Shown piece after piece: positions 29,594 through 37,999 of a DNA stretch of 64,000 nt (positions are counted from its first letter, which is position 1; each line of letters starts with the position of its first letter). This DNA is from Flavobacterium sp. (GTDB lineage Bacteria > Bacteroidota > Bacteroidia > Flavobacteriales > Flavobacteriaceae), in the NCBI GenBank assembly GCA_012837155.1, contig CP051546.1:160338-224337 (forward strand). Reading direction: 5' to 3'. Below the pieces are notes generated by a model. It saw only the letters and a list, made by a program, of their open reading frames with translations, did not search any database and was not told the origin of the DNA. The position numbers were made by a program, and so were the translations under genes.

Positions 29594-30762
29594 TTATTTG
29601 CTGGTATAAAGTGATGTTCCGTTTCCTATTTTTACATCGTAAGCTTTTAATTCTATTCCAAAAGTCTCCATGTATAATTTAGAAAGTTTTGTTTTTATTG
29701 CTTCTTCGCTTCCTTTTTTAATTAAATTTATGGTACAACCGCCAAAACCGCCTCCCATTAAACGGGAACCAATTACAGCATTTTCCTTTTTAACTGTATG
29801 GACTAAAAAGTCTAATTCAGCACAACTTACTTCATATTCTGTTGATAATCCTTCGTGCGTTTCGAACATCAATTGTCCCAAAGTTTGAATATCGCCTTTA
29901 TCTAATGCAGCACAAGCTTCAATCACACGTTTAATTTCTTTTACTACAAAATGGCTTCTTTTAAAAACAGCTGCACTCATTAAATGTTGCAACGATGTAA
30001 TGTGTTGTTCCTTACAATCTCTAAAACTACTTATTTCTGGAAAATTATTTTTAACAATAGCAATTCCTTCTTCACATTGTTGTCTTCTTTGATTGTAGGC
30101 CGAAGTCATTAAGGAATGTTTCACGTTCGAGTCTAATAAAACTACCGAATAATCACTAAATTAGCCTCGTGGTATTCAAATTCTAAAGTTCTACAATCAA
30201 TTTTTATAACCTTGTTTTCTTGTCCCATGACGCTCGAAAACTGATCCATAATTCCGCAATTAATACCAACCCAATGCTCTGATTTTTGTCCCATCAAGGC
30301 AATATCAATTGGTTTTATGCCCAAATTAAACAGTACATTAATGCCATACAAAAAACCACATTCTAGCGCTGCCGAAGACGACAATCCAGAACCCACAGGA
30401 ATATTACTGCTAAAAACGCAATTAAAACCTTCAAAAACAAAACCGTTAATTTTCAATTGATTGATAACGCCTCGCAAATAATTAGTCCAAACTTTTTCGT
30501 CTAATGCAACCGTATCGCTTAAATTAATTTCGAATTCATCCTCAAAATCGATAGCAATTATTTTTGAAGTTCCTGTATTATTTTTTTCGAAAGCAAAGCA
30601 GATGATTTTATCGATTGCCGCAGGCAAAACATAGCCATCGTTATAATCTATATGTTCGCCAATAATGTTGATTCTTCCTGGCGAAAGGACTATTTTTTCT
30701 GGCGATGAACCAAAAGTTTCTTGAAAAAAAGCATTCGTTTTATGTATTAAAATGTCATTCAT
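29594..30762 (-). CDS. galK: Galactokinase, one-base frameshift
   Basis: GHMP kinase that phosphorylates galactose at C1. About 389 residues. Motifs: substrate motif GRINIIGEHIDYNDGYVLPA, ATP-binding PVGSGLSSSAALE and C-terminal MGGGFGGCTI. The frame breaks at about 30156-30160: a G missing from a GG run splits EYHEANLGDYSVVLLDSN. With that base restored the gene is whole. It lies 21 bases after galM on the minus strand. Confidence 0.92.
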
Positions 30763-30783
30763 TATTTAAAAATTGAAATAAAA

Positions 30784-31817
30784 TTAAACTTTAAATTTAT
30801 AAATCGTTTGGTGTGAATAGGTTTCTCCTTTTCTCAAAATCGAACTAGGAAAATGATTGTGATTAGGAGCATCCGGAAAATTTTGAGTTTCAAAACAAAT
30901 GCCACTTAACGCATGATAATTCGCTTTTTCTTTTCCCTTAATTTGATCAAAACAATTTCCTCCTACATAAATGTGAACTGCTGGTTGATTCGTGTAAACC
31001 AACATTTTAAATCATTATTCTCGCTAAAAAGAGATGCAGCTAATTCCTTTTTATCATCCAAAACAAATGTGTTGTCAATTTTCTTAGGGCATTCCCTTGG
31101 CAAAGAAAAATCAAAAGAATGATTGTTTAAATCTAGGTGTTTTCCTGTTGGAATATTTTCATTATTTGTCTCCAATATTTTTGTTGCATTGACAAATAAT
31201 TTCTGATTGACAATGTCTTTCGCATGTCCGTCAAGATTAAAATAACTGTGGTGTGTTAAATTTACTATCGTGTCTTTAGTTGTCGTTGCCTTATATTCTA
31301 TAATCAGTTCATTTTCTTCAGACAAAGTATAGGTTAATTGAACGGATAATGCTCCTGGATAATGCTCCTCGCCATCCAAACTAAGGTACTCCAAGGTTAC
31401 CGACGGATTGTTATCGAGATTTATGCTTACAAGATTCCATTTTTTTTGACTAAATCCACAATTTCCTCCGTGAAGCGAATGATTGTTGTTGTTTTTATTT
31501 AGCTGAAAACTTTCGCCGTTCAGGTTAAAAGTTCCATTGTTAATTCTACCTGCAAATCGACCAACGGTAGCCCCAAAATAAGGTGCTCCTTCTAATTCGA
31601 ATGATTTTAAGTAAGCTTCTAAATTGTCAAACCCTAAAACAACATCTACCATTTTACCGTCTTTTAATGGTATTTCTAAGGAAGTAATAGTGGCTCCAAA
31701 ATTGACAACCCTCAGTTGCATTCCTTTTTTATTGGTTAATGTGTAATGCTGAACCGCTGCACCATCTGGCAACAATCCAAATAATTTTCCGATTGGTTTT
31801 TCTGTGAAATTTGACAT
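30784..31817 (-). CDS. galM: Aldose 1-epimerase (mutarotase), one-base frameshift
   Basis: Converts beta- to alpha-galactose for GalK. About 344 residues, beta-sandwich. Visible motifs are YFGATVGRFAGRINNGTFNL, the catalytic His region LTHHSYFNLDGH, and the C-terminal NHNHFPSSILRKGETY. The frame breaks at about 31006, where an A-run is one base short; restoring it gives DLKMLVYTNQPAVHIY. First gene of the leftward gal operon, divergent from the GntR regulator with about 90 bases between. Confidence 0.92.
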
Positions 31818-31835
31818 TTATAATTTTCTGAATTT

Positions 31836-31880
31836 CAAAAATATAATAAATCCCTATATTTACATACCAGTACATACCAG
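31836..31880 (-). promoter_or_regulatory. gal operon promoter and probable GntR operator
   Basis: Minus-strand TATTTTTG (31836-31843) fits the -7 box for galM. At 31861-31880, where its -33 region would lie, there is an exact tandem repeat of TACATACCAG. Position between a GntR regulator and its divergent gal operon suggests an operator that blocks the -33 region. The -7 box is seen; regulator binding is inference. Confidence 0.5.
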
Positions 31881-31904
31881 TTTTTGTATCTTGCAAAAAA
31901 TTTA

Positions 31905-32909
31905 ATGAATATGAAAATTATTTCTATCCAAAATAATCTTGGAATTCCTAAATACAGACAAATTATTTCCTCGGTTGAAAATGCCATTGAAAATGAAAAA
32001 CTAAAAAAAGACGAAAAATTACCATCAATAAATAAAGTTTGCCTAGAATTTTCATTATCACGTGATACCGTTATGCAAGCTTACGAAGAATTAAAAAAAA
32101 GAGGCATTATTTATGCTATTCTTGGCAAAGGTTTTTATGTAAAAAGTACGGAAATTAAAATAAAACAAAAAATATTTCTATTGTTTGAGGAGTTGAATAT
32201 TTTTAAAGAAGATCTTTATAATTCCTTTTTAGATAATATTGGAAAAAACGCTCAAATAGATATTTTTTTCCATCATTTTAACAGCCAAGTTTTCAAAAAA
32301 CTAATCCATGACAGTAATGGAAATTATACCAAATACATCATAATGCCTGCTAATTTAACCGAAGCTGCCTCAATTATAAAAACCCTACCAGTTAATGAAG
32401 TCTATATATTAGATCAAACGAATTTAGACCTCGAAACCTATCCCGCAGTATATCAAAATCACAAAAAGGACATTTATGAAGCTTTGCTAAAAGGAAAGCA
32501 CAATCTAACAAAATACAGAAAACTAATTTTAATCTTTCCCGGATTTAGAGAACCCTTAGGAATGAAAGAAGGATTCGAAAAATTTTGTGTTGATTTTTCT
32601 TTAGAGTATGAAATAATTACCGAATTTAACAGTCGAGAAATTAAAATTGGAGAAGTATACATTATACCAAACGACAGAGATTTAGTAAGTGTAATCGAAA
32701 AGTCGAAACTCAAAAACTTAAAACTTGGTCAAGATTTCGGAATTATTTCTTATAATGAAACCCCATTAAAAAAAGTGGTAGAAAATGGCATCACAACCAT
32801 TTCAACTGATTTTAAAGCCATGGGAAAACTGATGGCTAAAATGGTTTTAGAAGGAAACAATGAACAAGTAGAAAACAAGTGCGCCTTGATTTTGAGAAAT
32901 TCTTTGTAA
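31905..32909 (+). CDS. GntR-family transcriptional regulator
   Basis: About 334 residues. N-terminal winged helix (residues 10-75): KDEKLPSINKVCLEFSLSRD, then TVMQAYEELKKRGIIYAILG. The C-terminal part (about residues 95-330) looks like a periplasmic-binding/LacI-type sugar-sensing domain, ending DFGIISYNETPLKKVVENGI. GntR proteins with this build control sugar operons in Bacteroidota; the divergent gal cluster is the likely target and a galactose-pathway compound the likely ligand. Starts at 31905 and 31911 are both possible. Confidence 0.85.
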   Translation: MNMKIISIQNNLGIPKYRQIISSVENAIENEKLKKDEKLPSINKVCLEFSLSRDTVMQAYEELKKRGIIYAILGKGFYVKSTEIKIKQKIFLLFEELNIFKEDLYNSFLDNIGKNAQIDIFFHHFNSQVFKKLIHDSNGNYTKYIIMPANLTEAASIIKTLPVNEVYILDQTNLDLETYPAVYQNHKKDIYEALLKGKHNLTKYRKLILIFPGFREPLGMKEGFEKFCVDFSLEYEIITEFNSREIKIGEVYIIPNDRDLVSVIEKSKLKNLKLGQDFGIISYNETPLKKVVENGITTISTDFKAMGKLMAKMVLEGNNEQVENKCALILRNSL

Positions 32910-32917
32910 AAAACCAA

Positions 32918-32946
32918 AAAAGCCCCTTCTTTTCGAAGAGGCTTTT
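32918..32946 (+). terminator. Terminator after the GntR gene
   Basis: AAAAGCCCCTTC pairs with GAAGAGGCTTTT (one mismatch) around a short loop. It ends directly against the left att core of the integrative element, so it is the last piece of chromosome before the insertion. Confidence 0.75.
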
Positions 32947-32953
32947 GTACCCG
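32947..32953. other. Left attachment site core (attL)
   Basis: GTACCCG, identical to the core at the tRNA end (40749-40755). The element side begins with TAA, which becomes the integrase stop codon after excision. Confidence 0.65.
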
Positions 32954-33243
32954 TAACAGTTGAGTTGTCGAATCTTTTCATTGAAGATTTGAAGAAATTG
33001 TCCCACGCTTATAAATTGTTGACGAGGGACAAAACCCCATAGAATACTACGGTCGTTCTGACTAATTAAAAAACATGCATCCAAACTATTTACAATTTAT
33101 TACAATCAATTATGATTGTGAATAAATATTTTATGTCCGAGGGAACTTTTCCAACTTTCCAACATATTTATTATAAAATAACATATCCAAAGGGAATTAA
33201 AGCCGTTCCCTAATAGATATGATGCGTTTAATCAATAACAAAA
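32954..33243. other. Non-coding left end of the element, candidate replication origin
   Basis: No gene. It holds several short hairpins: GTCCC/GGGAC spanning about 32999-33031, ACAATCA/TGATTGT at 33102-33119 and AGGGAA/TTCCCT at 33191-33211. Lying just before a Rep-like gene, it is the natural place for a replication origin or for repressor sites. This is inference from position only. Confidence 0.35.
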
Positions 33244-33750
33244 ATGCAACAAAATGAATACTTAACAGTAAAAGAAATTAGCATCAAATATGACATGGGT
33301 GCTAGAAATGTTAGAAAAATAATTAGCAAACTAACAGTGAGTTGTAGCGAAGCTACACTTTACAAAAATAAAAATGGAGAATGGCAAGTACATCATTTGC
33401 TAGTTCCAAAGTTTAAACCTCAACGAATAAGAAAGAATAAATACTATGCGCTAAGCATCGACCCATGTACTGATTATTCAGTAGCTGACATTGATATAGT
33501 GATGAGGTTTGCCTATCAGCAAATGGGTAATGATATACTAGAAATCAACTATGTGGTGGAGCAAAAGAAAAGCAACAACCGAAATCATTTACATTGTTAT
33601 GTCAAATGCTCGAACAAGAAAAAACTACTCGATTGCTTTAAACTTGGGTTCAGTAGAATAAGTTATCACGAAAGCGTGATTTTTGACCTAAATGGCTGGA
33701 AGGACTACATAATGAAAGACGGTAGTCAAATAATAACATTAAAAAATTAA
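33244..33750 (+). CDS. Small HUH-like replication initiator, candidate
   Basis: 168 residues. The N-terminal part has a helix-turn-helix look (VKEISIKYDMGARNVRKIIS). The C-terminal part shows the order of a rolling-circle Rep: a strand YYALSIDPCTDYS (motif 1 position), RNHLHCYVKC (His-hydrophobic-His, motif 2) and GWKDYIMKDG (Tyr-x2-Lys, motif 3). If active it would nick and rejoin one DNA strand to start replication or mobilisation of the excised element. I do not recognise a named family, and motif 1 is weak, so function is inferred. IS1595 copy 3 sits 10 bases after its stop. Confidence 0.5.
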   Translation: MQQNEYLTVKEISIKYDMGARNVRKIISKLTVSCSEATLYKNKNGEWQVHHLLVPKFKPQRIRKNKYYALSIDPCTDYSVADIDIVMRFAYQQMGNDILEINYVVEQKKSNNRNHLHCYVKCSNKKKLLDCFKLGFSRISYHESVIFDLNGWKDYIMKDGSQIITLKN

Positions 33751-33760
33751 ATTAATTATG

Positions 33761-34725
33761 TAGGTATAAGCGTTTAGGTCGCAAATAAATTATCTTTGTC
33801 AAATGACAGAGCGCAATATTTTCAGAGGAGTGAATTCAATAAAATTTAACCAAAGATTTAAAGAAGATAAGGATTGTTTAGAATATTTATCTGAGATAAA
33901 ATGGCTTAGTGGCTATAATTGTAAACGATGTAATAATGATAAATTTGGGAAAGGAAAAAACATCCATAACCGACGTTGTACCAAGTGCCGATATGATGAA
34001 AGTCCAACAGCAGGAACTATGTTTGAAAAGCTTAAATTTTCAATACTAATAGCCTTTCATATTGTTTTCAAAATAAGTACGAAGAAAAAAGGGATGTCTT
34101 CTTTAGAATTAAGTAATGAATTTGAACTTCGACAAATGACCTGCTGGGCATTCAAACAAAAACTACAGCAAGTAATGAAGAGCAGTCTAAAAAGCCCATT
34201 AACAGGGGTTATTCACGTTGATGAGTTTGTGATTGGAGGTCCAGAAGAAGGTAAAAAAGGAAGGAGTAAAGGGTTGAAAAAATTAATTGTCTTGGCTGTT
34301 GAAATTTTAGAAGATGGTGTTGGTCGAGCTTACGCTGAGGCTATTGAACATTCTTCGGCAATAGAATTAGGTGCTTTCTTAACCAAATATGTTTCAAGCG
34401 AAGCGGAAGTAGTTTCGGATAAATGGAAAGGTTACACACCTTTAAAAAAGGAGTTTAAAAATTTGAAACAAGTTGCATCAGAAGATGGAAAGAACTTTAA
34501 AGAGCTACATATACACATAATGAATATAAAAGGATGGCTCCGAGGAATTCATCACCATTGCAGTAAAGACCGTATGCAAAATTATCTTGATGAATACCAT
34601 TTTAGATACAACAGAAGGTCAAATATGGATACAATATTCGATGTGTTAATAAGAAAGATGGTGAATTGTAAATAAATATCAATAAAATAAGCACTTAACA
34701 AGTGCGAACTAAACGCTTATACCTA
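33761..34725 (+). mobile_element. IS1595-family insertion sequence, copy 3
   Basis: 965 bp, inverted relative to copies 1 and 2, with the same 17-bp ends and an 8-bp target duplication TAATTATG (33753-33760 and 34726-34733). The duplication contains the ATG of the next gene, so that gene keeps its start codon but loses its upstream region. Confidence 0.93.
33803..34675 (+). CDS. IS1595-family transposase, intact
   Basis: 290 residues, identical to the copy-1 protein at 26303-27175: zinc ribbon, GTMFEKLK, then the ISXO2-like catalytic domain with Asp residues in HVDEFVIGG and VVSDKWKGY. Likely source or sibling of the two copies in the gal cluster. Confidence 0.95.
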   Translation: MTERNIFRGVNSIKFNQRFKEDKDCLEYLSEIKWLSGYNCKRCNNDKFGKGKNIHNRRCTKCRYDESPTAGTMFEKLKFSILIAFHIVFKISTKKKGMSSLELSNEFELRQMTCWAFKQKLQQVMKSSLKSPLTGVIHVDEFVIGGPEEGKKGRSKGLKKLIVLAVEILEDGVGRAYAEAIEHSSAIELGAFLTKYVSSEAEVVSDKWKGYTPLKKEFKNLKQVASEDGKNFKELHIHIMNIKGWLRGIHHHCSKDRMQNYLDEYHFRYNRRSNMDTIFDVLIRKMVNCK

Positions 34726-34730
34726 TAATT

Positions 34731-34943
34731 ATGATAGAAATTAACGATTTTAAATACAATCCTACTCTTCGTAAGATGTTGGTAAATTACTGTATAAGAA
34801 CTTATGAAGAGGATGCAATTTTAGATGATTGGCATTTAATACAGGAATACAATCTTTTGAAAAAAAATAACGAACTCCATTTTCTTTTTGATGAGGAGTA
34901 TCTAATCAATTATCTAAAAGATGGAAACAATAACAATGGATGA
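34731..34943 (+). CDS. Small hypothetical protein of the integrative element
   Basis: 70 residues, acidic, probably helical, no family recognised. The ATG lies within the IS1595 target duplication. Before that insertion the gene began about 10 bases after the Rep-like stop, so the two were probably one operon. Its 3' end overlaps the next small gene by 23 bases. Confidence 0.5.
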   Translation: MIEINDFKYNPTLRKMLVNYCIRTYEEDAILDDWHLIQEYNLLKKNNELHFLFDEEYLINYLKDGNNNNG

Positions 34944-35082
34944 CAAAATCAGGTTAAAACAAATGCAAATTCAGATTGAAAATGAACCTCAGCGAAAACA
35001 AGGGTTACAAAAGCAGTTACAGAAGTTGCAACTCGAAAAAGAGATTGAAGGAATTCGAAAAAGAATAGAACAATTGGGATGA
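34921..35082 (+). CDS. Small coiled-coil hypothetical protein
   Basis: 53 residues, very rich in Gln, Lys, Glu and Ile/Leu (for example KQLQKLQLEKEIEGIRKRIE), so almost certainly a coiled coil. It overlaps the end of the preceding ORF in another frame. No family is recognised; a partner of the Rep-like protein is possible. Confidence 0.45.
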   Translation: METITMDDKIRLKQMQIQIENEPQRKQGLQKQLQKLQLEKEIEGIRKRIEQLG

Positions 35083-35348
35083 TACCCCCGCCCCCTCACT
35101 AAATTCAAAATGTTTTAGTCTCGTTACCTCTAAGCTTTTTGAGGGTGTACTTTGTTGAAATATGGGGTCTTCTGATAAGTAAGCGAGGTATGGTAAAAAT
35201 TTTTTTTAGATTTTTAGGAACATATTTGTTCCTTTTGGTATGCAGATTCTCCAGTATTTATTCTGTCGACTATTCTTAAAAACATCGTTTTAGAGCTTAA
35301 AAAGGAGCATTCCATCGAAGGGATGCGTGAAGTGTTTCGTAAAAAACG
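35083..35348. other. Non-coding gap with local hairpins
   Basis: No credible gene. Contains a C-run, then at about 35307-35327 a GCATTCC/GGGATGC hairpin and at about 35334-35350 a TTTCGT/ACGAAA hairpin leading into the terminator that follows. The three hairpins in a row could be a small structured RNA. Confidence 0.35.
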
Positions 35349-35379
35349 AAAGGGTTGTGCGATGCACGACCCTTTTTGT
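35349..35379. terminator. Terminator between the small ORFs and the resolvase
   Basis: A 12-bp stem (AAAGGGTTGTGC against GCACGACCCTTT, one G-T pair) with a 3-base loop and a T-run. Placed between convergent genes; the T-run serves the rightward direction best. Confidence 0.8.
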
Positions 35380-35388
35380 TTTAAATAC

Positions 35389-35985
35389 TTATGCTGTAAT
35401 AATTTTTTGAATTTTCTGTGCAGTTCCTAAGCTACAACCGCCTATTTTTGAAGCTCTTCTAAGAGATTCGCCATTTTTTAATTCACGGACAACTGACTTG
35501 TATTTGATAAGAATTTCTTCGTTGGTCATTTTTGTTCCGTACAGGCGACCAGTATATGTGCCTTTGGCTTTGGCTAGCTCGATTCCTTGTCGTTGGCGTT
35601 CTAACATATTATTACGTTCCATTTCGGCAACGTTCCCCAAAACACTTACAATCATTTTAAAGCTTGGATTCGTTTTGTTGTCGATTAGCGAAAACATTCC
35701 GATATTCTCTACAAAAAGTTTTATAGATTTTTCGTTGAAAAATTCTACCATTGTCAAAATATCGATGATGTTTCTACCAAGACGGTCGATTGATGCGATG
35801 TGAATTTCGGTAACGATTCCAGTTTCGATGTCTGCTAAAAGTTTCTTAGCTTCTTTTCGTTCGATGAATTGGATTGCTCCCGATGTTTTATCGATGTAGA
35901 TTTTTGTGAATTCTTTGGCGTTTACTTCTTGTCGACCTGTGTTTTGTTCTTCGGTTGAAACTCGGATGTATTTTACTTTTGACAT
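35389..35985 (-). CDS. Small serine recombinase (resolvase/invertase family)
   Basis: 198 residues. The catalytic Ser is in YIRVSTEEQNTGRQE; the Asp-Arg pair is in IASIDRLGRN; the E-helix region is NVAEMERNNMLERQRQGIEL. A C-terminal helix-turn-helix binds DNA (ESLRRASKIGGCSLGTAQKI). It may resolve multimers of the excised element or invert a segment. It is distinct from the large integrase at the right end. A strong -33/-7 promoter precedes it. Confidence 0.92.
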   Translation of the reverse strand: MSKVKYIRVSTEEQNTGRQEVNAKEFTKIYIDKTSGAIQFIERKEAKKLLADIETGIVTEIHIASIDRLGRNIIDILTMVEFFNEKSIKLFVENIGMFSLIDNKTNPSFKMIVSVLGNVAEMERNNMLERQRQGIELAKAKGTYTGRLYGTKMTNEEILIKYKSVVRELKNGESLRRASKIGGCSLGTAQKIQKIITA

Positions 35986-36008
35986 TTGGCTTATAATTGA
36001 TTACAGGA

Positions 36009-36039
36009 CAAATATAGTGTATATTTTTAGACTGGCAAA
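36009..36039 (-). promoter_or_regulatory. Promoter of the resolvase gene
   Basis: On the minus strand TTTG (36036-36039), a 19-base spacer and TATATTTG (36009-36016) match the Bacteroidota consensus; the start codon follows after 23 bases. Confidence 0.65.
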
Positions 36040-36115
36040 ATTATACGCTTAAAAACCAGGTTTTTAGCTAAAAAAGGTGTGCCGTTTTGAAGCATGGTCT
36101 TAAATTGAACGCTTT

Positions 36116-36409
36116 CTAATATTCATTAAAACCTGTGAAAAATTCTTCTAATGTAACATTCATTAACTTTAGAATCCTTATAAGTGTATTTAGTTGGATA
36201 TTTGCACCAGCTTCATACTTTCCGTATTGTGGTCTGCTTATATTATTTTCATAAGCAAAGTACTCAGAATTTGTGTAACCAGCTTTCTTTCTGAAATATC
36301 TTAATCTTTCGCCTATTTTTTTTAGGTAGATAGATTCTTCATTTTCAGCTTCGTCATTAATATTTTCCCTATTCTTTGAAGTCATATTTCTACTCTTTTT
36401 AAAGAGCAA
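36116..36409 (-). CDS. XRE-family helix-turn-helix regulator
   Basis: 97 residues (or 89 from the Met at 36385). The HTH_3 domain covers about residues 32-92: LKKIGERLRYFRKKAGYTNS, then EYFAYENNISRPQYGKYEAG, then a stabilising helix ending VTLEEFFTGF. Such small repressors control excision or copy number in integrative elements. It is divergent from the membrane protein at 36515, and the shared 105-base gap is the likely operator. Confidence 0.85.
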   Translation of the reverse strand: MLFKKSRNMTSKNRENINDEAENEESIYLKKIGERLRYFRKKAGYTNSEYFAYENNISRPQYGKYEAGANIQLNTLIRILKLMNVTLEEFFTGFNEY

Positions 36410-36475
36410 ATCAATAGAATGTCTTCAAATTATGTAACTCTAAATAAAGAGACTCTATATTTAGATATTTTTTTA

Positions 36476-36483
36476 TATTTTTG
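36476..36483 (+). promoter_or_regulatory. -7 box before the small membrane protein
   Basis: TATTTTTG fits TAnnTTTG, 31 bases upstream of the ATG at 36515. It implies that the in-frame start at 36419 is not used. Confidence 0.45.
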
Positions 36484-36514
36484 TCAGGATTTTAAACTAA
36501 TTAAAAAAATTAAA

Positions 36515-36886
36515 ATGAAACAAGCCTTGAAAATTATAGGAATTATGTCGTTTGCCATATTTCTTTTTGTAGCAATTGTATTAACAAAATTCAAAAACAG
36601 TATTGATGATGATTATAATAAAGACCATCCAAAAACACAAAACATTGAAGAATTAAAAGCATGGGCGCAAAAAGAAATCGTTCAAGATTATTGCGAAAGA
36701 TATGCGAAGGTCAAAAACATCAATAATGAAACTAATCAACAACGAGAACTAAGTCGTGTTGAGAATAGTAGATTTGAATATGTACCGCAAAAAATTCGCA
36801 ATGTAATTGAAGAAAACGACTTACCTGATAGTTATGCTGATGAATTATATCATTACGTTGATGATGAAATAAATAAATGTCAGTAA
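36515..36886 (+). CDS. Small single-pass membrane protein, unknown function
   Basis: 123 residues. An N-terminal hydrophobic segment (residues 7-26, IIGIMSFAIFLFVAIVLTKF) is either an anchor or an uncleaved signal. The rest is charged and helical and ends with DELYHYVDDEINKCQ. No family recognised. The start at 36515 gives the classic Lys-then-hydrophobic N-terminus and lies after a -7 box. Cargo gene of the integrative element. Confidence 0.55.
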   Translation: MKQALKIIGIMSFAIFLFVAIVLTKFKNSIDDDYNKDHPKTQNIEELKAWAQKEIVQDYCERYAKVKNINNETNQQRELSRVENSRFEYVPQKIRNVIEENDLPDSYADELYHYVDDEINKCQ

Positions 36887-36969
36887 AATTTAAAATAGAC
36901 GATTCTATTTTTAAATGATGTTTTTTACAAAAAAAACAAATAATTTAACACTAAATTAAATCAAATTTT

Positions 36970-37548
36970 ATGAAAAAAAATCTATTAATTGCATCGGTAG
37001 TTTTATTAACTATGTCAATGTTTATAGGGTGTTCAAGTGATTCAAATGACGATGCCAACAATTCCTCAAAATCGTCATTAAGCTTTACACTAAATAATGC
37101 ACAATACGAGCATGATTCCGCAATTTCTGAAATGTATTGGGAAAAAAGTACTACTACAACTACGAGTGTCAATGAGTTTAAAATAGTCACATCCCCAAAA
37201 ATAAAAGGAGTTCCTTGTGATTTTTTAGAAATACTTGTTTTGAGAATTAGAACGACTGATAATGTATTAGTTGCAAATAAAACTTACGATTTATACACAG
37301 ATAACATAGCTGCATATTTACCGCTAAATGACCCAGCTCTCTGCTATAAAGAAGTAAATTTATGGAGCAAAAGTGGAACATCAGGTAAAGTAAAAATAAC
37401 AAGTTTTGACGGAACGATTTTAAAAGGAGAATTTAGCATAAGTAATTTAACCAATGACAATGGATTACCATTAGGTTACTGTAATGGTACTAAAATAGTA
37501 GAGAAAATATTCAATATTACGAATGGTACATTTACTGCAATTCCATAA
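36970..37548 (+). CDS. Lipoprotein of unknown function
   Basis: 192 residues. A lipoprotein signal peptide ends at the lipobox MFIGC (Cys about residue 21), and the acidic stretch SSDSNDD after it resembles the surface-export signal of Bacteroidota lipoproteins. The remainder is beta-rich with no family recognised. Cargo of the integrative element; it has its own downstream terminator. Confidence 0.65.
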   Translation: MKKNLLIASVVLLTMSMFIGCSSDSNDDANNSSKSSLSFTLNNAQYEHDSAISEMYWEKSTTTTTSVNEFKIVTSPKIKGVPCDFLEILVLRIRTTDNVLVANKTYDLYTDNIAAYLPLNDPALCYKEVNLWSKSGTSGKVKITSFDGTILKGEFSISNLTNDNGLPLGYCNGTKIVEKIFNITNGTFTAIP

Positions 37549-37568
37549 TTTTTTTTAGTACTGATAAT

Positions 37569-37593
37569 AAAGCCACAGGATTCTGTGGCTTTT
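37569..37593 (+). terminator. Terminator after the lipoprotein gene
   Basis: AAGCCACAG and CTGTGGCTT form a 9-bp stem with a 4-base loop, ending in TTTT. Confidence 0.85.
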
Positions 37594-37997
37594 CTATTTA
37601 CACACATGTATAATTAAAGATTTTAGTTGCATTATTCGAAATAAATTCGTAACTTCGTAACAAGTTGCTTAAAAAGCTACAAATGATTCTTAAATCAGCT
37701 CTTTTTAAACAATTTACTCAGAACCGCATGAGGACAGTTCAAACTGTTTAGACGATAACTTTCAATTCCCACTTTGTATTTCAAAAAGTGGTTTCAGCAA
37801 AACACAAAATTTTCAATAGGCATTTATGTCTATTTCGCTATTGGTCTCATTTCGCTCGAAATGGAGATTCTATACGTACAGTTTATCTAAATCAGTTTAT
37901 GAGACTTATTTAGACATGGTCTTGCTGTGACCAAAAATAAAGAGAATTCCACCGTCAAAATAAAAAATTGGAAAATGACGACTGAGAAACGAAGTGT
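37594..37997. other. Gap without a recognisable gene
   Basis: About 400 bases between the lipoprotein terminator and the IS630 end. All frames are broken by frequent stops. I see short inverted repeats (for example CATTTCGCTCGAAATG near 37850) but no gene, RNA or known site. Confidence 0.5.
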
Positions 37998-37999
37998 TA

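Noticed and set aside
34921-35082. Possible toxin-antitoxin pair formed by the overlapping small ORFs at 34731 and 34921
   Set aside because: Overlap and size fit, but neither protein resembles a known toxin or antitoxin, and one is just a coiled coil.
36075-36085. AGGTGTGCCGT repeated at 39190-39200, possible resolvase site
   Set aside because: Only 11 bases, no inverted half-sites, and the second copy lies inside a small coding frame; chance or a shared codon pattern explains it.
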